From an uncultured Clostridia bacterium (GTDB lineage: Bacteria > Bacillota > Clostridia > Oscillospirales > Acutalibacteraceae), in contig CAMFPJ010000057.1 in the NCBI GenBank assembly GCA_945971755.1, positions 1 to 8,640 of the forward strand: 8,640 nucleotides of DNA, in the 5' to 3' direction. Under the pieces are notes generated by a model that searched no databases, was not told the origin of the DNA, and was given only the letters and a program-made list of their open reading frames with translations. Of this stretch, positions 6,613 through 8,640 are shown piece after piece (the stretch's first letter is position 1; every line of letters starts with the position of its first letter). The position numbers and the translations under genes were made by a program.

Positions 6613-6637
6613 TTTTTTCGGTGAGGCATCTTTTTTT
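6603..6637 (+). terminator. Regulated intrinsic terminator before pyrR
   Basis: A ten-pair stem, 6603-6612 with 6619-6628 (eight Watson-Crick and two G-U pairs), closes a six-T loop and is followed by TC and seven T residues to 6637. The T tract runs straight into the GAGG ribosome-binding site of pyrR at 6638-6641. Confidence 0.88.
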
Positions 6638-6647
6638 GAGGTGTTTT

Positions 6648-7181
6648 ATGGACGGAAAAGTTATTATTGATGAACAGACGATGCTTCGCACACTTGCCCG
6701 TCTTTCACATGAAATAATTGAACGTAACGCAAATGAAAAAGAACTTTATTTAATCGGAATAAAACGCAGAGGCGTGCCCATTGCGGAAATACTCAAAAAT
6801 AATATTGAGAAATTTTCTGATATCAGCGTTAAGACAGGCGAACTTGACATTACCCTTTACCGTGATGACCTTACAGAGCGTTACACCTCTCCTCACGTTA
6901 ACGGCACGGTTGTTGACTTTGACGTGAATAAAAAGAACATTATTCTTGTTGATGATGTTCTTTACACGGGCAGAACGGCAAGAGCTGCAATGGAGGCAAT
7001 TATCGGCCTTGGCAGACCTGCGGTAATTCAGCTTGCGGTTATGATTGACCGCGGACACAGAGAACTTCCCATTTGCGCAAATTACGTAGGCAAAAATGTT
7101 CCCACGTCAAAAGAAGAGTTTGTCGGTGTGCGTCTTCGTGAGATTGACGGTGCAACAGAGGTTGCCATTTCAAAAGGATAA
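6648..7181 (+). CDS. pyrR: PyrR, pyrimidine operon attenuation protein / uracil phosphoribosyltransferase
   Basis: PyrR binds UMP or UTP and specific mRNA hairpins to terminate pyr transcripts, and many members also convert uracil and PRPP to UMP. ATG 6648 is preceded by GAGG at 6638-6641 and gives 177 residues, close to the usual 180. An earlier in-frame GTG at 6600 lies inside the attenuator terminator and is rejected. The type I phosphoribosyltransferase fold shows IGIKRRGVPIA at 36-46, GELDITLYRDDL at 64-75, the PRPP loop ILVDDVLYTGRTARAA at 99-114, and the PyrR-specific C-terminal stretch with IDRGHRELP (133-141) and YVGKNVPTSKEE (146-157). The last segment separates it from Upp and hypoxanthine phosphoribosyltransferases. 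Its own leader holds a PyrR-binding hairpin, so it should be autoregulated. uraA follows after 35 bases. Confidence 0.96.
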   Translation: MDGKVIIDEQTMLRTLARLSHEIIERNANEKELYLIGIKRRGVPIAEILKNNIEKFSDISVKTGELDITLYRDDLTERYTSPHVNGTVVDFDVNKKNIILVDDVLYTGRTARAAMEAIIGLGRPAVIQLAVMIDRGHRELPICANYVGKNVPTSKEEFVGVRLREIDGATEVAISKG

Positions 7182-7195
7182 AGGGCGAAAGCCTT
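7182..7195 (+). other. Small GAAA-tetraloop hairpin between pyrR and uraA
   Basis: AGGGC (7182-7186), GAAA and GCCTT (7191-7195) form a five-pair stem with one G-U pair and a GNRA tetraloop, directly after the pyrR stop codon. It is not followed by a T tract, so it is not a terminator. It may slow or stabilise mRNA processing, or have no role. Confidence 0.4.
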
Positions 7196-7202
7196 GAAAT
7201 AA

Positions 7203-7209
7203 AAGGAGG
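7203..7209 (+). promoter_or_regulatory. Ribosome-binding site of uraA
   Basis: AAGGAGG, near-perfect, with a seven-base spacer to ATG 7217; this predicts efficient translation of the permease. Confidence 0.7.
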
Positions 7210-7216
7210 ATATAAA

Positions 7217-8563
7217 ATGAATCTCGTTTACAACATCAAAGACAAGCCGAAATTCGGACAACTTATTGTGTTCGCTTTTCAGCAGTTGCTTGCAATTCTT
7301 GCGGCAACAATAGCAGTTCCCTCAATTATCGGTAACGGTATGAGCCAGTCCGCAGCACTTTTCGGTGCAGGCGTCGGCACAATTGTTTACCTTCTCTTCA
7401 CAAAGTTTAACAGTCCCGTTTTCCTCGGTTCATCATTCGCTTTCATTGGCTCAATGTTTGCCGCTTTCGGCGGTGCGGCTTCTGCAGAGGCAGGCTATGC
7501 AGGCATCATCTTCGGTGCAATTTTCGCAGGACTTGTTTACGTTGTAATTGCTATTGCAGTTAAAGTTGCAGGTGTTAAGTGGATTAACAAGCTTATGCCT
7601 GCAGTTGTTATCGGACCCACAGTTTCAATCATCGGTCTTTCACTTGCAGGTAACGCAGTAGGCGACCTTACGCTCGGTAAAGTTCTTGACGCTGAGGGAG
7701 CAAGCACTGCTAATCCCTACATTGCTCTTATTTGCGGTCTTGTAACACTTTTCACAGTTATTCTTTGCTCGGTTTACGGCAAAAAGATGACAAAGCTTAT
7801 TCCGTTTATTATCGGTATTCTTGCAGGTTATGCAGTTGCTGCAATCTTTACGGTAATCGGTGTTAAGACAGGTAATACAGGTCTTCAGATTATTGATTTC
7901 GGCGTATTCAGCGACATGAAGATTTTCGCAATTCCCGATTTCTCATTTATGATGGCTGCAAAAGGACTTAAGGCTATTGACGCTAAATACATTATTACCG
8001 TTGCAGTAGCTTATGTTCCGGTTGCGTTTGTTGTTTTCGCAGAGCACATCGCTGACCACAAAAACCTTTCTTCAGTTATCGGTAAAGATCTTCTTGAGGA
8101 CCCGGGTCTTCACAGAACACTTCTCGGTGACGGCGTAGGTTCAATGGTTGGTGCTATCTTCGGCGGTTGCCCGAATACAACATACGGCGAATCAGTTGGT
8201 TGTGTAGCTATTACAGGCAACGCTTCAGTAGTAACAATTTTTGCAACAGCAATTATGGCAATAGTAATTTCATTCTTCGGTCCGTTTGTTACATTCCTTG
8301 CAACAATTCCCAACTGCGTAATGGGCGGCGTTTGCGTTACTCTTTACGGTTTCATTGCAGTTTCCGGTCTTAAGATGATTCAGAACGTTGACCTTGGTAA
8401 GAACAGAAACCTCTTTGTAGTTGCGGTTATTCTTATCTGCGGTATCGGCGGTCTTACACTTTCCTTTGGTAAGGTTACACTTACAGAAGTTGCTTGCGCA
8501 CTTATCCTTGGTATTATTGTTAACGCAATTCTTCCGAAGGACGAAGAGGCAAAAGCTGAATAA
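7217..8563 (+). CDS. uraA: Uracil permease, NCS2 family (UraA/PyrP)
   Basis: This is a cytoplasmic-membrane proton-coupled uracil importer of the nucleobase-ascorbate transporter (NCS2) family. It has 448 residues, somewhat longer than E. coli UraA. The family-typical start VYNIKDKPKFGQLIVFAFQQ leads into the first membrane helix with LLAILAATIAVP. Hydrophobic segments follow at roughly 46-64, 67-88, 95-118, 125-147, 165-187, 193-215, 258-277, 305-318, 329-355, 358-380, 394-413 and 416-440, consistent with the 14-helix fold that includes two short interrupted helices. Likely substrate and proton residues are Glu276 in AEHIADH and Glu325 in PNTTYGESVG, matching the two key glutamates of UraA. 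Other NCS2 members carry xanthine or uric acid, but location behind pyrR and the attenuator makes uracil the likely substrate. An intrinsic terminator follows 12 bases after the stop codon. Confidence 0.95.
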   Translation: MNLVYNIKDKPKFGQLIVFAFQQLLAILAATIAVPSIIGNGMSQSAALFGAGVGTIVYLLFTKFNSPVFLGSSFAFIGSMFAAFGGAASAEAGYAGIIFGAIFAGLVYVVIAIAVKVAGVKWINKLMPAVVIGPTVSIIGLSLAGNAVGDLTLGKVLDAEGASTANPYIALICGLVTLFTVILCSVYGKKMTKLIPFIIGILAGYAVAAIFTVIGVKTGNTGLQIIDFGVFSDMKIFAIPDFSFMMAAKGLKAIDAKYIITVAVAYVPVAFVVFAEHIADHKNLSSVIGKDLLEDPGLHRTLLGDGVGSMVGAIFGGCPNTTYGESVGCVAITGNASVVTIFATAIMAIVISFFGPFVTFLATIPNCVMGGVCVTLYGFIAVSGLKMIQNVDLGKNRNLFVVAVILICGIGGLTLSFGKVTLTEVACALILGIIVNAILPKDEEAKAE

Positions 8564-8575
8564 ATTGTACTTAAA

Positions 8576-8606
8576 TGCCCTCCACAGAGAGTGGGGGGCA
8601 ATTTTT
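8576..8606 (+). terminator. Intrinsic terminator of the pyrR-uraA unit
   Basis: TGCCCTCCAC (8576-8585) pairs with GTGGGGGGCA (8591-8600) through ten pairs, one of them G-U, around an AGAGA loop. It is followed by A and five T residues. It starts 12 bases after the uraA stop codon. Confidence 0.9.
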
Positions 8607-8607
8607 C

Positions 8608-8636
8608 TTGACAAAAAATATTTGGTTTGATAAAAT
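8608..8636 (+). promoter_or_regulatory. Near-consensus promoter for the next transcription unit
   Basis: A perfect -35 TTGACA (8608-8613), a 17-bp spacer, and an extended -10 TGATAAAAT (8628-8636) lie immediately after the uraA terminator. The start point would fall at about 8642-8644, just beyond the window. The 11 bases TGATAAAATAA are identical to the -10 region of the pyrR promoter. Confidence 0.8.
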
Positions 8637-8640
8637 AACA

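Larger units (their letters stand above)
6536..6647 (+). promoter_or_regulatory. PyrR-responsive transcription attenuator leader
   Basis: The untranslated leader can fold into three mutually exclusive elements, listed separately: a PyrR-binding hairpin (6546-6576), an antiterminator helix (6569-6576 with 6605-6612) and a terminator (6603-6637). This is the layout of the Bacillus subtilis pyr leaders. In that system PyrR with bound UMP or UTP stabilises the first hairpin, blocks the antiterminator and allows termination. When uridine nucleotides are low the antiterminator forms and the genes are expressed. Location directly before pyrR supports autoregulation together with the uracil permease gene. 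The structures are read from base complementarity; the regulatory logic is transferred from the known family. Confidence 0.88.

Noticed and set aside
6600..6647. Alternative GTG start of pyrR adding 16 residues
   Set aside because: This stretch is the attenuator terminator and its T tract; ATG 6648 has its own GAGG and gives the normal PyrR length.
8576..8600. CAGAGAG in the uraA terminator loop resembling a PyrR-binding loop
   Set aside because: With a CAGAGA loop the closing pair would be A-G, so the PyrR hairpin geometry is not kept, no antiterminator partner is visible, and the next promoter lies downstream of it. Chance similarity is more likely.
8270..8614. Minus-strand, cysteine-rich open frame of 114 codons opposite the end of uraA
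   Set aside because: It starts beyond the uraA terminator and runs back through it. The cysteines come from reading the GCA-rich membrane-protein codons in antisense; I found no supporting start signals.

Overview
The window is a gene-dense, all-plus-strand stretch of a bacterial chromosome. By eye the base composition is moderately AT-rich. Strong AGGAGG-type ribosome-binding sites, the DapL-type lysine route and a PyrR-controlled pyrimidine leader point to a Gram-positive anaerobe of the class Clostridia (perhaps a gut Ruminococcaceae/Oscillospirales-like lineage). The finer placement is inference from gene style only. Nothing suggests a mobile element, phage, CRISPR array or recent transfer.

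Region 1 (1-6474) is a tightly packed run of six genes, probably one operon: the 3' end of homoserine dehydrogenase (hom), aspartate kinase (lysC), serine hydroxymethyltransferase (glyA), diaminopimelate epimerase (dapF), LL-diaminopimelate aminotransferase (dapL) and adenylosuccinate lyase (purB). Gaps are 24, 33, 45, 15 and 13 bases, with no terminator or obvious promoter between genes. LysC feeds aspartate into the aspartate family. Hom takes aspartate semialdehyde towards threonine and methionine. DapL makes LL-diaminopimelate directly from tetrahydrodipicolinate, and DapF epimerises it to the meso form for lysine and peptidoglycan. GlyA supplies glycine and one-carbon units, and PurB works in purine synthesis. 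Inside lysC there is a perfect eight-base Shine-Dalgarno followed by an in-frame ATG at codon 246, a strong sign that a separate regulatory beta subunit is made.

Region 2 (6475-6647) is the only sizeable non-coding stretch. It holds a promoter with 17-bp spacing and an extended -10, overlapped by a TTTACA/TGTAAA palindrome. A complete PyrR attenuator follows: a PyrR-binding hairpin with a CAGAGA hexaloop, a competing antiterminator helix and an intrinsic terminator ending at the pyrR ribosome-binding site.

Region 3 (6648-8640) is a short pyrimidine-salvage unit: pyrR, encoding the RNA-binding attenuation regulator, and a uracil permease of the NCS2 family (uraA/pyrP), closed by an intrinsic terminator. 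A near-consensus promoter at the right edge starts the next transcription unit outside the window. The content is housekeeping. The parts that repay attention are regulatory: the internal lysC start, the pyr attenuator and its relation to read-through from purB, and the repeats around the pyr promoter.
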